Origin: Prevotellaceae bacterium MN60
GTDB lineage: Bacteria > Bacteroidota > Bacteroidia > Bacteroidales > Bacteroidaceae
Direction of reading: 5' to 3'
Assembly: GCA_900199555.1 (NCBI GenBank)
Contig: FZQZ01000008.1
Coordinates: 54,328 to 118,327, forward strand
DNA length: 64,000 nucleotides
Positions 63,165-64,000 of the stretch are shown in pieces; within the stretch, counting starts at the first letter, position 1; each line of letters begins with the position of its first letter. The notes under the pieces were generated by a model. That model was not told the DNA's origin, did no database searches, and saw only the letters and a list, made by a program, of their open reading frames with translations. The position numbers were made by a program, and so were the translations under genes.

Positions 63165-63305
63165 GGTGAGTGGTGAGTGGAAGCCCCCTCCCATCCTCCC
63201 CCTACAGGGGGAGGGGCTTAGTTGCGCTCTGAGTTCCTCCCCCAGTGGGGGGGACAAGAGGGGGGCTTATTCCTCCCCCCTGTGGGGGGGAGGTTAGGTG
63301 GGGGG
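63165..63305. repeat. Heptamers and palindromic CCTCCCC elements
   Basis: Two GTGAGTG heptamers (63165-63180), then four GC palindromes with GGGACAAGAGGGGGGCTTATTCC-type joints, nearly identical to 62386-62458. They abut the DUF4248 stop codon. Confidence 0.88.
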
Positions 63306-63307
63306 CT

Positions 63308-63535
63308 CTATTCATACTCTCCTGGTGCCCCGAAGCGCTCAACGATGAGCCTTACCTGTAAGGGGTTGTAGTCGTTGGCATCTTTGGTGCTGCCTAGACT
63401 GACGAGGCGATGGTGAAACGAGGGGTCTTTCTTGATCCAGCGCAGAAGCTTATCCTGGGCGGTATTGGGATTGCTCATCTTAGGGAACATCAACAGTGCG
63501 AGTTCTGATTTGCCGTATGATTTGATCTTAAACAT
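63308..63535 (-). CDS. DUF4248 family protein
   Basis: 75 residues starting MFKIKSYGKSELALLMFP, with LLRWIKKDP and a C-terminal LQVRLIVERFGAPGEYE. This matches the small DUF4248 family, usually found in Bacteroidales near HU-family, smalltalk and VirE/primase-like genes (family knowledge). It is predicted to be a helical, winged-helix-like DNA-binding protein, but its role is unknown. The same-strand order DUF4248, small membrane pair, HU, smalltalk fits that module. Its upstream region is the CGAAAA repeat. Confidence 0.88.
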   Translation of the reverse strand: MFKIKSYGKSELALLMFPKMSNPNTAQDKLLRWIKKDPSFHHRLVSLGSTKDANDYNPLQVRLIVERFGAPGEYE

Positions 63536-63540
63536 AATTT

Positions 63541-63800
63541 TTGTTCTTTTTGGGGGATTCCGATTTTTTTTGATTCCGAAAGAATACGATTTTTTTAGAT
63601 CCCGAAAAATACGAAAAAGACAATATTATGAATTCCGAAAAATTCGAAAAAGACGAAAAGGACGAAAATAATAGTATATAATTGGTTTTCGTAAATTTCG
63701 TTTTTTTCGTGTACTTTCGGAATCCCAAAAAAACTTTTCGGAATAAAAAACAAAAACTCTTTTCGGAATTTAAATACATAGCCGTTTTCGGAATTAAGTA
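63541..63800. repeat. CGAAAA/TTTCGGAAT element, copy 2 with flanking partial copies
   Basis: The core 63631-63772 matches 59308-59463 in order and sequence (ATTCCGAAAAATTCG, GAAAAAGACGAAAAGGACGA, TTTTCGTAAATTTCG, CTTTTCGGAATAAAAAA). Extra TTCCGA and CCGTTTTCGGAAT pieces lie on both sides. Confidence 0.88.
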
Positions 63801-63814
63801 AATATAGCCGTTTT

Positions 63815-63880
63815 TGGAATTATGCGTAAATTCTCCTTGAATTGTGCGTAAATTCTCCTTGAATTATGCGTAAATACTTC
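63815..63880. repeat. 22-mer repeats TATGCGTAAATTCTCCTTGAA
   Basis: Two and a half copies of a 22-base unit GAATTATGCGTAAATTCTCC-TT; also present at 14319-14352. Nothing further is seen in 63881-63950. Confidence 0.9.
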
Positions 63881-63956
63881 CGCTAAGTAACCACTGTCTG
63901 TTTACTACTTTCTAATACACTTATACAGATATACAGATGAATTTATAAACTTTTAG

Positions 63957-63984
63957 TGCGTACGTACGTGCGCGTACGTACGCA
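63957..63984. other. GTAC-rich inverted repeat at the window end
   Basis: 11-base arms TGCGTACGTAC / GTACGTACGCA around GTGCGC. Such alternating purine-pyrimidine tracts can form a cruciform or Z-DNA. Confidence 0.8.
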
Positions 63985-64000
63985 TAGGGTTTCAGAAAAC

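Noticed and set aside
63528..63779. 83-residue minus frame across the CGAAAA element
   Set aside because: It is a translation of the repeat (Phe/Ser runs) with no independent gene signal.

Overview
The window reads as chromosomal DNA of a Bacteroidales bacterium, most likely a Prevotella/Segatella-like member of the Prevotellaceae. Evidence: about 20 promoters fit the Bacteroidetes pattern (TTTG or TTG, 19-20 bases, then TAnnTTTG), usually just upstream of a gene and several times fixing its start codon. Secreted proteins end in type-IX-secretion-like tails. Lineage-restricted families are present (DUF5686, DUF2723, DUF4248, an HU-HIG DNA-binding protein, a smalltalk peptide, two-component-propeller sensors). 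No rRNA, tRNA, CRISPR array, insertion sequence or phage gene was recognised.

Layout. 0-6 kb: end of a nucleoside kinase gene facing a five-gene minus-strand operon of two ROK sugar kinases, menI, menF and menD (menaquinone). 6-14 kb: lysS, gpsA, pgi and a HAD phosphatase on plus; a lipoprotein and trmO on minus; an AI-2E-type exporter. 13.9-14.4 kb: gene-free repeat zone. 14-30 kb: secreted-protein block with a C10 (streptopain-like) protease, two giant paralogous adhesin-like proteins of about 1650 residues, and a smaller protein sharing one of their domains. 29.7-37.6 kb: propeller sensor, GH31 glycosidase and histidine kinase in one operon. 38-42 kb: histidine kinase and DUF5686 outer-membrane protein. 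42-54 kb (plus): RNA methyltransferase, dipeptidyl peptidase IV, serB, purD, two membrane proteins, a DUF2723 glycosyltransferase-like protein and a polysaccharide deacetylase. 54-61 kb: queH-uxuA-uxuB operon, divergent nhaD, preA. 61-64 kb: HU-HIG/smalltalk/DUF4248 module with two coupled small membrane-protein genes, embedded in dense repeats.

The most unusual property is a set of short-unit tandem repeats (7-, 8-, 9- and 14/22-base units) and longer composite elements. They lie between genes and also inside genes, where they are translated as extra peptide segments: menD (twice), menF, the GH31 enzyme seven residues before its catalytic nucleophile, the propeller sensor linker, DUF5686, the RNA methyltransferase tail, DPP-IV, DUF2723, preA and the HU tail. 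In every genic heptamer array the strand without stop codons is the coding strand. One 8-mer-bearing composite element with an internal hairpin occurs four times, two of them inside genes. This looks like a mobile or expanding repeat system that generates protein segments, and I rate it the best candidate for something undescribed.

Limits: functions come from motif recognition by eye, with no database search. Promoter and start-site calls are pattern-based.
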